In this document: positions 24,979 through 33,351 of the stretch, one piece after another
Layout: every line of letters begins with the position of its first letter
How positions within the stretch are numbered: the stretch's first letter is position 1
Assembly (NCBI GenBank): GCA_017934545.1
Contig: JAGBJI010000009.1
Location: 124,001-188,000, forward strand
From: Bacteroidales bacterium
GTDB taxonomy: Bacteria > Bacteroidota > Bacteroidia > Bacteroidales > P3
DNA: 64,000 nt
Direction of reading: 5' to 3'
Program-made: the position numbers and the translations under genes
The notes under the pieces: generated by a model
Told to the model about the DNA's origin: nothing
What the model saw: the letters and a program-made list of their open reading frames with translations, nothing else
Database searches by the model: none

Positions 24979-25773
24979 TTAAACCGAAACTTCTGCCTTG
25001 ATGTGAGGATGCGATTGATAGTTTTCAATAGTTATGTCCTCATATTTGAAATCAAAAATATTGTCCACCTTGTCATTAAGTTTCAACTGCGGCAACGGAT
25101 AAGGTTTGCGGGTAAGTTGCAGCCGTGCCTGTTCAATGTGATTGTTGTACAGATGGGCGTCACCGAACGTATGGACGAATTCGCCGCACTTTAAATTGCA
25201 CACATGTGCCGTCATAGCCAAAAGTATTGCATAGGAAGCAATATTGAAAGGAACACCAAGGAAAATATCCGCCGAACGCTGATAAAGCTGAAGCGACAAT
25301 CTGCCTCCGGATACATAAAATTGGAACATGCAATGGCAAGGCGGCAAAGCCATTTGACTGATTTGCCCCACGTTCCACGAATTGACAATCAAACGTCTTG
25401 AATCGGGGTTGTGTTTTATCTGTTCTATCACCTCGGAAATCTGGTCTGTGAAACCTCCGCCGGCATTGTCCCAATGCCGCCACTGATGTCCGTACACCGG
25501 ACCCAAATCTCCGTTCTTATCAGCCCACTCATCCCAAATGGTGACCTTGTTTTGGTGAAGATAATCAATGTTCGTATCGCCTTTCAAAAACCACAACAAC
25601 TCGTGGATTATACTACGTGTATGCAGTTTTTTAGTTGTCAGCAACGGAAAACCCTCACTCAAATCAAACCTCATCTGATACCCGAACACACTTTTGGTTC
25701 CCGTACCCGTACGGTCGTCCTTTTGCGTTCCGTTGTCCAAAACATGCTGTAATAAATCTAAATATTGCCGCAT
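24979..25773 (-). CDS. thyA: Thymidylate synthase
   Basis: 264 residues, the standard short ThyA length. Motifs are [19 protein letters not shown] at the N-terminus, VYGHQWRHW, the catalytic cysteine in [12 protein letters not shown], and the phosphate-binding RRLIVNSWN and [18 protein letters not shown]. It methylates dUMP to dTMP with methylene-tetrahydrofolate. Co-transcribed with folA (1-nt gap), under a promoter box at 25791-25798. Confidence 0.98.
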   Translation of the reverse strand: MRQYLDLLQHVLDNGTQKDDRTGTGTKSVFGYQMRFDLSEGFPLLTTKKLHTRSIIHELLWFLKGDTNIDYLHQNKVTIWDEWADKNGDLGPVYGHQWRHWDNAGGGFTDQISEVIEQIKHNPDSRRLIVNSWNVGQISQMALPPCHCMFQFYVSGGRLSLQLYQRSADIFLGVPFNIASYAILLAMTAHVCNLKCGEFVHTFGDAHLYNNHIEQARLQLTRKPYPLPQLKLNDKVDNIFDFKYEDITIENYQSHPHIKAEVSV

Positions 25774-25790
25774 AATTATTTTCTTTTTTG

Positions 25791-25798
25791 CAAAGATA
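25791..25798 (-). promoter_or_regulatory. Bacteroidota -7 box for thyA-folA
   Basis: TATCTTTG followed by CAAAAAAG on the minus strand, about 18 nt before the thyA ATG. Confidence 0.65.
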
Positions 25799-25915
25799 AT
25801 GAGTTTTTGCGAAATATGAATAATTTTTTATTACGCCCCATAGTTAAAAAAATGCTGATGTTTTCACTAAATAATTTTGCAAAATAAGGTTGTATTGTTG
25901 CCGAACGCAGTTTCA

Positions 25916-26026
25916 TTTTTGCCGAACGCCGCTTTGCTTTAGAAAAAACCCGCTTTTTTGACCGAAAAAACCTGCTTTTTTAGTGCAAAAAAGCAGGTTT
26001 TTTCTAAACTCTTTTCTGAATCGGCA
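25916..26026. repeat. Phased A-tract array 4 (3 units, CCYGC core)
   Basis: A6, 5-bp core, T6 units have cores at 25949, 25971 and 25993, 22 bp apart: CCCGC, CCTGC and its complement GCAGG. The left flank is TTTTTGCCGAACGCCGCTTT and the right flank CTCTTTTCTGAATCGGCA, the same pair seen around array 6. A second GCCGAACGC lies at 25898. The element sits in the divergent gap between thyA and the permease gene, 54-77 bp upstream of the permease promoter box. Confidence 0.85.
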
Positions 26027-26079
26027 ACGGCGAAAACTATTTTTACAAAATTTATTTCTGCAATTAATCCATCTTTTTA

Positions 26080-26087
26080 TATCTTTG
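26080..26087 (+). promoter_or_regulatory. Bacteroidota -7 box for the permease gene
   Basis: TATCTTTG followed by CAACTT, about 50 nt before the TTG start at 26137. Confidence 0.65.
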
Positions 26088-26136
26088 CAACTTAAAAAAA
26101 TAACAAACAACCATATCAACAAAAACATTCACTCAA

Positions 26137-27102
26137 TTGAAAGCAAAAGACTATCTGTATTGTACTGCACTTGCCGCCATAGTCGTGCTTTTGGCACTTG
26201 CGGCTGCATTTTTCGGCAGCGTAGACATAAGTCACATGACCGATTCGGACAAATATATTCTTTACAACATCCGCATTCCCAGAGTTTTGATGTGCATGAT
26301 TGCGGGCAGCACGCTCGCCGTATGCGGCTGTGCATACCAAGCCATTTTCCGCAACCCCCTTTCCGACCCGTATATTTTAGGCGTGTCTTCGGGAGCATCG
26401 CTCGGAGCGTCGCTTGCCATAGTTTTCGGGCTGGATATGATAGTGTTAGGAGTGACATTTATTGCATTTGTCACCGCATTGCTTACGGTTTTTATCATTA
26501 TGAAGCTTGCCCAAGCGGGCAACCGTATGCACACCACTACCCTTTTGTTAGCGGGAATTTCCATGAACTTTCTTATCTCGGCCGTAATCTCAATAATAAT
26601 GTTCGTAGACCAGGAAGACATGCACAAAATATATTTTTGGACTATGGGTTCGCTGGGCGGAGTGAAATACAGCGACGTTTTGATAACGTTTTGCTTCTCT
26701 TTGGCAGGAATAAGTATAATAAGAATTTATGCAAAGCGGCTGAACATTCTGTTGCTCGGCGATTTGCAGGCAAGTTCGTTGGGAATTGACGTGGAGAGAA
26801 CCAAAAAATTCATTCTTATTGTCAGCACTCTGATGACCGCAGCCGTGGTCAGTTGCACGGGAGTTATAGGTTTTGTGGGCTTGGTTGTGCCTCACATAGT
26901 GCGGCTTTTGGTCGGAGGGGACAACAGACGGATAATACCTTATTCAATTTTCGGAGGAATGATTTTCATGCTCGCAGCCGATATAGCGGCACGCAATGCC
27001 GCCGCTCCCGCAGAACTGCCTATCGGCTCCATTACCTCACTTGTCGGGGCGCCGTTCTTTATTTATTTGCTTTACAACGCAAAAAAGAAACTACACTTTT
27101 AG
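26137..27102 (+). CDS. FecCD-family ABC transporter permease
   Basis: 321 residues with about nine hydrophobic segments. Family motifs are the N-terminal NIRIPRVLMCMIAGSTLAVCG, RNPLSDPYILGVSSGASLGA, and the C-terminal GFVGLVVPHIVRLLVGGDNR and PAELPIGSITSLVGAPFFIYLL. It is the membrane channel of an iron-siderophore, heme or cobamide importer. The usual ATPase and periplasmic binding protein are absent, so they must lie elsewhere. The only in-frame start after the promoter is TTG at 26137 (KAKDYLYC follows); no ATG is upstream in frame. Substrate unknown. Confidence 0.9.
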   Translation: MKAKDYLYCTALAAIVVLLALAAAFFGSVDISHMTDSDKYILYNIRIPRVLMCMIAGSTLAVCGCAYQAIFRNPLSDPYILGVSSGASLGASLAIVFGLDMIVLGVTFIAFVTALLTVFIIMKLAQAGNRMHTTTLLLAGISMNFLISAVISIIMFVDQEDMHKIYFWTMGSLGGVKYSDVLITFCFSLAGISIIRIYAKRLNILLLGDLQASSLGIDVERTKKFILIVSTLMTAAVVSCTGVIGFVGLVVPHIVRLLVGGDNRRIIPYSIFGGMIFMLAADIAARNAAAPAELPIGSITSLVGAPFFIYLLYNAKKKLHF

Positions 27103-27117
27103 TTTTCACCAAAAATA

Positions 27118-27157
27118 AAGCGGGCGTATTCCTTTCGGATACGCCCGCTTGTTTTAT
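27118..27157. terminator. Bidirectional terminator between converging genes
   Basis: AAGCGGGCGTAT pairs with ATACGCCCGCTT around a 9-base loop, with a T-rich run on the plus side and TTTATTTTTG on the minus side. It serves both the permease and the lipoprotein genes. Confidence 0.8.
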
Positions 27158-27181
27158 TAATTCCTTAACTGAATGTTTTTA

Positions 27182-29014
27182 TCAGTTGTTTATAATGTTT
27201 TGGAATTCTATCTGTGATTGGTAACGTTTGAATTCAACGTCATTCTTTGCCTGATACTTGTATGCAGGTTCCATTTCGCAGGCTGCTTTCAAGTTTTTAA
27301 TCAAGCCCGACACGTCGTCCAAACGTGCATAGCATACTGCACGCAAATAATTCACCTCACTTGTTTGGTCAACGCAACAATCCAACGTACGGATTGCATT
27401 TCCCGTGTTGCCCGTAAGCAATTGTATCAAAGCAAGGTTGTATGTGCATTTTCTGTCTTGCAATTGTTCTGCCGCAGCTTCGTAATCGCCTTGTTTGATG
27501 GATACGATTGCTGCATTGATTTCAGCTTGTTCGCTGCCGTGTTGTTTAGCAAGTTCAATATATTTTGCAGCTGCGTCGTTATCTCTTAATGCCAATTGCA
27601 ACAAAGCCAAATTGTTTTCTATCTGACCGTTGTCCGGCGAAAGTTTGTAGGCTGTTTCCAAGTACATCTTCGCATCGTCCAATTGGTTAAGGTACAACGA
27701 AGTTGCCCCTGCATTGTTCCAACCTTCCCACTGTGACGGAAAACGTTCGGTAACTGCTTGGTATATCTGAAGTTTTACTGCATAATTGTGCGACAAAGAG
27801 GCAGCATACATCAATTCGTCGTAGGTTAAATTGTCTGGATTGGTCAACGCCATCTTGGCAAGTTCCTGGTCGGTTTTTTGAACGCCCGTAAAATTGAACG
27901 CAATCTCACCCCTTCTCAACGTAGGAAGTATATCTTCTTCTATCTGACGGAAAACTACGGACATGTTTCTTATTTCCTGTTCCCTTCTTACCTTATCGGG
28001 TTGGGATTTAACGACATTTATCACCGTGTTTTTCTCTTGCAACGAAGAACCTTCCACCAATTTAAGGAAATTATCCCAGTCTTCACCGCGTGCATTTGTG
28101 GTTATGACTACGTCTTTCTTAATATCCTGTACGTATTTGTCTATATCGGATGGTTTAATGTTCTCCGCCTTGGCTCTTTCGGTCAATGCCTCGGTCAGCA
28201 TGTTGTCCACAAGTTTGACGGTTGTTTCCGCTCTCTTTTTGGATAAGCCTATATTGTAACTTTCCTCGCCTTCGGGTGAAGCCCATGCGTTTACGTATAT
28301 CTGACGCGGCACTTGGTTGTTGACAATATAAGATTTCATATTGTTAACGCTGCGTTTGGCTTCCATTTTTTTGTTAAGTGCGTTGTTCCAATTCAAATCC
28401 GACATGTTTACGGTGAAGTATATGTCGGCTTTAAGCAATTCGTCTTCCGATACGGCGTAGTTTGCCGTTGCCAAAGACATATCGCCCTTGATGTCAACGC
28501 GGTTTGAAGTGGAATTGATGCCTTGTGCTATCTTTACATTGCCCAATTCTATGGCTTTGTTGTTCTCCAATGCTTCGCTTCTTGTAGCGTTTGCTTCGTT
28601 AACATTCTTTGATTTGTAAGCCACGGGGTTGAGTGTAAGCACTGCACTTTCCATTCCCTGACGGTAAGCCACGGTATCGCGGTACATGAATCTGCCTCCG
28701 GTTTTCTTTTCTATGGTTTTGCCGTTGCCGTCAACCTTTTGGCCTTTAAGATTCATAGGTGAAAGTATAACTTCACCCGTTTCCCACGTTAACACAGGCT
28801 GCAAATACATCACTGCATCCTTTTTGAAATAGTTTTGAGGTATGTTTCCGTTAATGGTAACTATAACCTTATCGCCCGTAGTTTCCATCGGATTGGGAGA
28901 AATCTGATAACGGACCGTATTATGCTTCTTTTGCATAGAACTTAATGACGAGGAACAGGAAGTTAAACCCAAAATCGCTCCTGCAATCAATACTCCCGAA
29001 AGAAATCTTTTCAT
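27182..29014 (-). CDS. TPR lipoprotein with OmpA-like region
   Basis: 610 residues. A lipoprotein signal (FLSGVLIAGAILGLTSCSSS, lipid-modified Cys near 20) is followed by a beta-rich region. An OmpA-like segment has IYVNAWASPEGEESYNIGLSKKRAE (shown in part: YVNAWASPEGEESYN) with repeated RAETTVKLV-type peptidoglycan-associating features. From about 400 there are TPR-like helices (AVKLQIYQAVTERFPSQWEG, NAGATSLYLNQLDDAKMYLE, ALLQLALRDNDAAAKYIELA). The arrangement resembles the outer-membrane lipoproteins linked to peptidoglycan, and to a degree PorE-type T9SS proteins, but no WD40 region is visible. Promoter box at 29080. Confidence 0.75.
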   Translation of the reverse strand: MKRFLSGVLIAGAILGLTSCSSSLSSMQKKHNTVRYQISPNPMETTGDKVIVTINGNIPQNYFKKDAVMYLQPVLTWETGEVILSPMNLKGQKVDGNGKTIEKKTGGRFMYRDTVAYRQGMESAVLTLNPVAYKSKNVNEANATRSEALENNKAIELGNVKIAQGINSTSNRVDIKGDMSLATANYAVSEDELLKADIYFTVNMSDLNWNNALNKKMEAKRSVNNMKSYIVNNQVPRQIYVNAWASPEGEESYNIGLSKKRAETTVKLVDNMLTEALTERAKAENIKPSDIDKYVQDIKKDVVITTNARGEDWDNFLKLVEGSSLQEKNTVINVVKSQPDKVRREQEIRNMSVVFRQIEEDILPTLRRGEIAFNFTGVQKTDQELAKMALTNPDNLTYDELMYAASLSHNYAVKLQIYQAVTERFPSQWEGWNNAGATSLYLNQLDDAKMYLETAYKLSPDNGQIENNLALLQLALRDNDAAAKYIELAKQHGSEQAEINAAIVSIKQGDYEAAAEQLQDRKCTYNLALIQLLTGNTGNAIRTLDCCVDQTSEVNYLRAVCYARLDDVSGLIKNLKAACEMEPAYKYQAKNDVEFKRYQSQIEFQNIINN

Positions 29015-29079
29015 TTTTGTGTCGTTGTTTTATTGTCTGACTGATTAATTCTTACTGTGTTGCAATATTATTAATTGTG

Positions 29080-29087
29080 CAAAGTTA
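29080..29087 (-). promoter_or_regulatory. Bacteroidota -7 box for the TPR lipoprotein
   Basis: TAACTTTG followed by CACAA on the minus strand, about 65 nt before the ATG. Confidence 0.65.
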
Positions 29088-29205
29088 CGTAAAAATTGAA
29101 AACAATGCCTTAAAAAGCGGCGATATTTTAATTTTTTTTGAATTTTGTGTAACATTTCCGCCTTTTAAATTGTTATACTTATAAAAAAGAGCGGAAAACC
29201 AACGG

Positions 29206-29703
29206 ATGACACAGGCGGAGTATAAGCAAGCGGTAACGGTGTTAAGCGACAAAGTGATGCGTTTTGTTCAAAAGAATTTACGCAGTTACCATGACGCATG
29301 CGACATTGTGCAGGACAGCCTTATAACTCTGTACAACAACATACAGGATGTTGAATTTGAAAAAGCCAAAAGTTATCTTTTTACCGTAGCTTACAGAAAA
29401 ATGCTGAACGTTTTGCAACAACAGAAAGTAAGAAGCAAAAACCTTGAAAACATCCAAGTCTTTAACCCGACGCAAATGCAAGACACCGCCGCAGAATATG
29501 ACCGCAAACAACTGATAAGCCATGCCATTGAACAGTTAAGCCCTGCTATGCGGTCGTGTCTTATGCTCAAAGACTACGAAGGTTACAAGACTTCGGAAAT
29601 TGCTCTGATTATGGACATAAGCGAAGACAATGTAAAGATAAATATTTTCCGTGCAAGGCGGATATTAAGAAAAATTTTAACAAACGCAGGATATAACCAA
29701 TGA
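29206..29703 (+). CDS. ECF-type RNA polymerase sigma factor
   Basis: 165 residues with sigma-70 region 2 (VMRFVQKNLRSYHDACDIVQ, DSLITLYNNIQDVEFEKAKS, YLFTVAYRKMLNVLQQQKVR) and region 4 (AIEQLSPAMRSCLMLKDYEG, YKTSEIALIMDISEDNVKIN, IFRARRILRKIL). ECF sigmas redirect RNA polymerase after release from an anti-sigma factor. Its stop overlaps the ATG of the next gene (ATGA), which codes for the likely anti-sigma factor. Target promoters cannot be seen; the surface-type gene at 30580 may be one of them. Confidence 0.93.
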   Translation: MTQAEYKQAVTVLSDKVMRFVQKNLRSYHDACDIVQDSLITLYNNIQDVEFEKAKSYLFTVAYRKMLNVLQQQKVRSKNLENIQVFNPTQMQDTAAEYDRKQLISHAIEQLSPAMRSCLMLKDYEGYKTSEIALIMDISEDNVKINIFRARRILRKILTNAGYNQ

Positions 29704-30521
29704 ATATAACAAAAGAAAATATTGAAATCATTTTGTACGATTACGCAGAGGGCAATCTATGCGAGAGCGAAGAAAAACAAGTGCAGAGTTTTCTGCTTTT
29801 GCACCCCGAATATGCTGATATGCTTTCGCAATACGACCCTACGCTAAAGTTAAGTACCGAAGATGACATTTGTTTTGACAAAAAAGAACAAGTACTACTG
29901 CAAACCGTAGAAAAACCCCGCAGCAAAAAAATCCGCATAAGCCGCTATATAGCATACACAAGCGGCGTTGCAGCCGCAGTGCTTTTATTTTTTGCCTTGA
30001 AAACACTGTACACTGCATACGGTACAAAAAACACGGATTCTCTTGCAAAAGACACCGTTGCCGTACGGCAGGTGAAAAACGCCGAAAGCCGCAAGGCCGC
30101 TGCCTCTTCTGAATCCGCTGCCGAAAAAACCCCCTTTTTTGGCTCAAAAAACCCCCTTTTTTCACCGAAAAAACCCCCTTTTTCTGACAGTGAAACGGTG
30201 TTTGGCAAAAGTGAAGTGTCAAAAAGCAACGACAATACGCAAAAAGGCAATGATGACAACCTGAATGAAGACATAAACCCGCAGTATGAATACGCCGAAA
30301 ACCAAACTTTGAGCGAAGATAACGACACACAAAAGCAATCAGGCGGGGAAAACGCAGTATCAAACCAAAACGCACTGACATCGGATACGGATTTAGCCCT
30401 GCAAAACGAAGAAACCCAAGTGTCAGACATTGATTACGAAAACATGGAGTACAGAATAATTTTTTACAACAACAGACCTACGCTTTTAAAGAGGCTTAAA
30501 CGTTTGATAGGTTTGGCTTAA
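29700..30521 (+). CDS. Probable anti-sigma factor with an A-tract array inserted in frame
   Basis: 273 residues. The N-terminal cytosolic part (about 1-80) starts NITKENIEIILYDYAEGNLC and resembles Bacteroidota anti-sigma regions. One transmembrane helix follows (YIAYTSGVAAAVLLFFALKT, about 83-102), then a long, low-complexity, Ser/Asn/Glu-rich periplasmic region. Residues about 142-161 (KTPFFGSKNPLFSPKKPPFS) are encoded by three 22-bp A-tract units; 66 bp is 22 codons, so the frame is kept. The C-terminus YRIIFYNNRPTLLKRLKRLI is basic. It overlaps the sigma gene by 4 nt, which supports coupled expression. Family call is by context; the inserted repeat is seen directly. Confidence 0.75.
   Translation: MNITKENIEIILYDYAEGNLCESEEKQVQSFLLLHPEYADMLSQYDPTLKLSTEDDICFDKKEQVLLQTVEKPRSKKIRISRYIAYTSGVAAAVLLFFALKTLYTAYGTKNTDSLAKDTVAVRQVKNAESRKAAASSESAAEKTPFFGSKNPLFSPKKPPFSDSETVFGKSEVSKSNDNTQKGNDDNLNEDINPQYEYAENQTLSEDNDTQKQSGGENAVSNQNALTSDTDLALQNEETQVSDIDYENMEYRIIFYNNRPTLLKRLKRLIGLA
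30124..30183 (+). repeat. Phased A-tract array 5 (3 units, CCCCC core) inside a CDS
   Basis: A6/C5/T6 units have cores at 30130, 30152 and 30174 (22 bp apart). TCTTCTGAATCC precedes and TTTTTCTGACAG follows, resembling the borders of the other arrays. Confidence 0.85.
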
Positions 30522-30579
30522 AAGAGCGGATTTTTTTAAAAAATAAAACAGAGTATTTACCGTTTAAAATTATAAAGAT

Positions 30580-31269
30580 ATGAAAAAGATAAAGTTTTTA
30601 GCCGTTTTGTTGATTTTCTCTGTCAGTTTGCCGTCGTATTGCGGACAAGCCTACAGGTTGATTTCGGATTCGTTGACACAGGAAAATTACTGCGATTTCG
30701 TTTTAGGGGCAAGAAGTATTGTTTCGTTCATAAAATCGCAGCATGAAAGTACGGGCATGCAGTATTACAAAAACACGGCGGGCAAAATTCCCGCAGGTTC
30801 AATAGCCACGATTATGTATAAAAACCTGCACTATGTACAGATAGGAGCGTCGGGCGTGGTTAACTTCAAAGATTGCATAGACGGAGATATGTTTTATTTG
30901 GAAACAAAGCGGGCAAGTGTGGTAAATTTCCGCGACGGTGCCGTTTGCGACGTGCTTTATTTGGAACTGGGACAATCAAGCGTGGTTGCGGTAAACGGAA
31001 AATCAAAAATAAGAAAACTTGTCTTGGATTTATCCAACGCGTGCATGGTAAACCTGAAAGATATTGCCGTTGACACTTTGGCACTTGTGGGAAACGGAAA
31101 GTCAAGCGTAATAAAAATTAACGGAACAATCAATTTGATGATGAATTGCAAGGATTATTCTACGATGATTGCGGGAAAATACATAGTAAACGACATAATG
31201 GAAGGCGACGGACTATGCAAAGATTTAAGAAAAGAAGTAGACAAATTCAAAAAAGCGGTAAAACCTTAA
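30580..31269 (+). CDS. Secreted beta-helix protein, DUF2807 (adhesin-head) like
   Basis: 229 residues with a signal peptide (KKIKFLAVLLIFSVSLPSYC). The body is a series of short repeats with strong beta character, such as LHYVQIGASGVVNFKDCIDG, YLETKRASVVNFRDGAVC, and LVGNGKSSVIKINGT, alternating as in the GIN/DUF2807 domain, a right-handed beta-solenoid. It probably acts outside the inner membrane. It lies 58 bp after the anti-sigma gene; a terminator at 31321 ends the group. Family is a tentative call from the repeat pattern. Confidence 0.65.
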   Translation: MKKIKFLAVLLIFSVSLPSYCGQAYRLISDSLTQENYCDFVLGARSIVSFIKSQHESTGMQYYKNTAGKIPAGSIATIMYKNLHYVQIGASGVVNFKDCIDGDMFYLETKRASVVNFRDGAVCDVLYLELGQSSVVAVNGKSKIRKLVLDLSNACMVNLKDIAVDTLALVGNGKSSVIKINGTINLMMNCKDYSTMIAGKYIVNDIMEGDGLCKDLRKEVDKFKKAVKP

Positions 31270-31320
31270 ATTAAAAATATCAGTCTTTAAGTATAAAGCA
31301 AAATAATGTGTTGTTTGAAG

Positions 31321-31356
31321 CGGGAATTTTTTAATAAAAATTCCCGTCTATTTTTA
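31321..31356 (+). terminator. Terminator after the beta-helix gene
   Basis: CGGGAATTTTT (31321-31331) pairs with AAAAATTCCCG (31336-31346) and is followed by TCTATTTTT. Apart from this hairpin the gap 31270-31539 shows nothing. Confidence 0.75.
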
Positions 31357-31539
31357 ATTATATGCCCGTTACATAATTTTGTACGAAGATTTACTTCCGC
31401 AAAACAATGTTTAAAACACGTCACACGGACGTTTTGTCCTTTTTGAATACAGTCAAAATCTTGCTTCTGTTGAAAATAATTTTCAATCTCCGCGGGTTAA
31501 GCATATTGGTTGAAGTACGTGATATTCTCACCTTATCGT

Positions 31540-32490
31540 TTAAAGAATCGTTTTTACGCAGTGAATGCCCTTCGTGTAGGCTTCGGCTATGGAAGCGTTG
31601 AGTTCAAAACCGAGAATAAGCACATAAGAGTTCAAATACAACCAAAGCAAAAAAATGATTATGGCTCCGATTGAACCGTACAAAGCATTGTAACGCGAAA
31701 AGTGAACTATATACCAATTGAATCCGCTTGACATCAAAATAAACATTATGGTTGCAAGCGTGGCTCCGGCAGAAAAAAACTTATAACCTCTTTTGTCTAT
31801 CGGCGTTATGTAGTATATTGACGCCAAAACTATGTAAAGCAAAAATATAATCACCGCCCATTTGATTATTTTCAGCACATACAACTGAACCAATGAGTCT
31901 ATCCAATCGTTGATGACCAAATACATAAACAAATGGCGTGAAAGTATTATAAGGGAAAAACTGATTATAACCGCTACGAACACTCCTACCACCATTCCTA
32001 CGGCTATCAACCGCCGTATAAGGAATTTGCGTTTGCGTGTAGCATGTGCCGAAGAATTGAAAGTAAGCATCAAAGTATTGAAACCCGACGATGCCACGTA
32101 CAAGGAGGATATAAAACCTATGGACATCAAGCCTTTGTGTTTGTGGGAAAGCAAATCGGTTACGGTAGAGCGGATAAAATTCTGCGTACTGTCGGGAAGA
32201 AAGTTCTCCAATGTTTCAATTATCATCGGAATATAATGTTCCAAGTGCATAAAGGGCAACAGTGTGAACGATGCCAAGAGCAAAGGAAACAACGAAAGGA
32301 AAAACTGAAATGATATTGCAGCCGCACGCTGATTGATAACTCCCTGTTTAAGTCCTTTGGCAAAGAACAAAATGACGTCAAACAACGGCACACCCTGAAA
32401 ACCGGGCAAAAACAACATACGCGAAGTATGCAATGCCTGCCTGACGGGACGCCAATACAAAAACTGCCGTTGTTTGAGTTTTAAATTCAT
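31540..32490 (-). CDS. YihY/BrkB-family membrane protein
   Basis: 316 residues with about six transmembrane segments: AAAISFQFFLSLFPLLLASF (about 55-75), KGLMSIGFISSLYVASSGFN, VGMVVGVFVAVIISFSLIIL, IIKWAVIIFLLYIVLASIYY, GATLATIMFILMSSGFNWYI and SIGAIIIFLLWLYLNSYVLI. The Ala-rich FQFFLSLFP helix and final GFELNASIAE are family signatures. BrkB/YihY proteins are inner-membrane proteins of unknown molecular function, sometimes called RNase BN by mistake. The gene starts 9 bp after nadC and is likely co-transcribed with it and the M6 protease. Confidence 0.88.
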   Translation of the reverse strand: MNLKLKQRQFLYWRPVRQALHTSRMLFLPGFQGVPLFDVILFFAKGLKQGVINQRAAAISFQFFLSLFPLLLASFTLLPFMHLEHYIPMIIETLENFLPDSTQNFIRSTVTDLLSHKHKGLMSIGFISSLYVASSGFNTLMLTFNSSAHATRKRKFLIRRLIAVGMVVGVFVAVIISFSLIILSRHLFMYLVINDWIDSLVQLYVLKIIKWAVIIFLLYIVLASIYYITPIDKRGYKFFSAGATLATIMFILMSSGFNWYIVHFSRYNALYGSIGAIIIFLLWLYLNSYVLILGFELNASIAEAYTKGIHCVKTIL

Positions 32491-32499
32491 CAGCTTTAA

Positions 32500-33348
32500 C
32501 TAATCGCTGACAAGGCTTAAATCCAATGCAGCGATATGGTGGGTCAACGCACCGACGGATATATAGTCAACACCTGTCATTGCATATTGACGCAAAGTGT
32601 CTTTGTTTATTCCGCCGCTTGCTTCGGTTTCGTATCTTCCGTCAATAATCTTTACGGCTTTTGACAAATCGTCAACGGAAAAATTATCCAACATCACACG
32701 GTCTATTCCTCCGCAACGCAAAACCTCATCCAACTCTTCAAAGTTGCGTACCTCTACCTCTATTTTTAAATCCAAATCATTTTCTTTCAGAAAAGATTTT
32801 GTCTTGGCAACGGCTTGAGTTATTCCGCCCGCAAAATCAATATGGTTATCCTTGAGCATAATCATATCAAACAGACCTATACGGTGATTGTATGCCCCAC
32901 CTGTCGTAACGGCATATTTTTCTACCGTTCTCAAACCCGGAGTGGTTTTGCGGGTATCAAGCAATTTGGTGTGCATTCCATCTATCATCTTTACATATTG
33001 CGATGTGCATGTAGCAATGCCGCTCATCAACTGTATGTAATTCAATGCCGTTCTCTCGCATGCAAGTATGTTTCTGGCATTTCCCTCAATCCGCAGAATA
33101 ACGTCGCCTTTGTTTATCCTGTCCCCGTCTTTAAAATATTTTTCTATGCGTATATCTTTTTTTGTATCCCGCAACTCAAACACCCAACTAAAGACATCCA
33201 CTCCGCACAACACACCCTCTTGTTTTGCAACGAGTTTAACTTTTTTTACGGCTGCATCCTCAATACATGCCAACGAAGAATAATCGCCCTGACGTATGTC
33301 TTCTTCCAGCGATTGAAGTACATGATTTTTTATATCCTCTATGTTCAT
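32500..33348 (-). CDS. nadC: Nicotinate-nucleotide pyrophosphorylase (carboxylating)
   Basis: 282 residues, the normal NadC length. Visible motifs: the N-terminal EDIRQGDYSSLACI, the PRPP/quinolinate-binding LDTRKTTPGLRTVEKYAVTT and GGAYNHRIGLFDMIMLKDNH, and the C-terminal IDRVMLDNFSVDDL and EASGGINKDTLRQYAMTGVD (YISVGALTH). It converts quinolinate and PRPP to nicotinate mononucleotide in de novo NAD synthesis. The gene starts 3 bp after the M6 protease gene. The NAD theme recurs with nadE at 58 kb. Confidence 0.96.
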   Translation of the reverse strand: MNIEDIKNHVLQSLEEDIRQGDYSSLACIEDAAVKKVKLVAKQEGVLCGVDVFSWVFELRDTKKDIRIEKYFKDGDRINKGDVILRIEGNARNILACERTALNYIQLMSGIATCTSQYVKMIDGMHTKLLDTRKTTPGLRTVEKYAVTTGGAYNHRIGLFDMIMLKDNHIDFAGGITQAVAKTKSFLKENDLDLKIEVEVRNFEELDEVLRCGGIDRVMLDNFSVDDLSKAVKIIDGRYETEASGGINKDTLRQYAMTGVDYISVGALTHHIAALDLSLVSD

Positions 33349-33351
33349 ATA

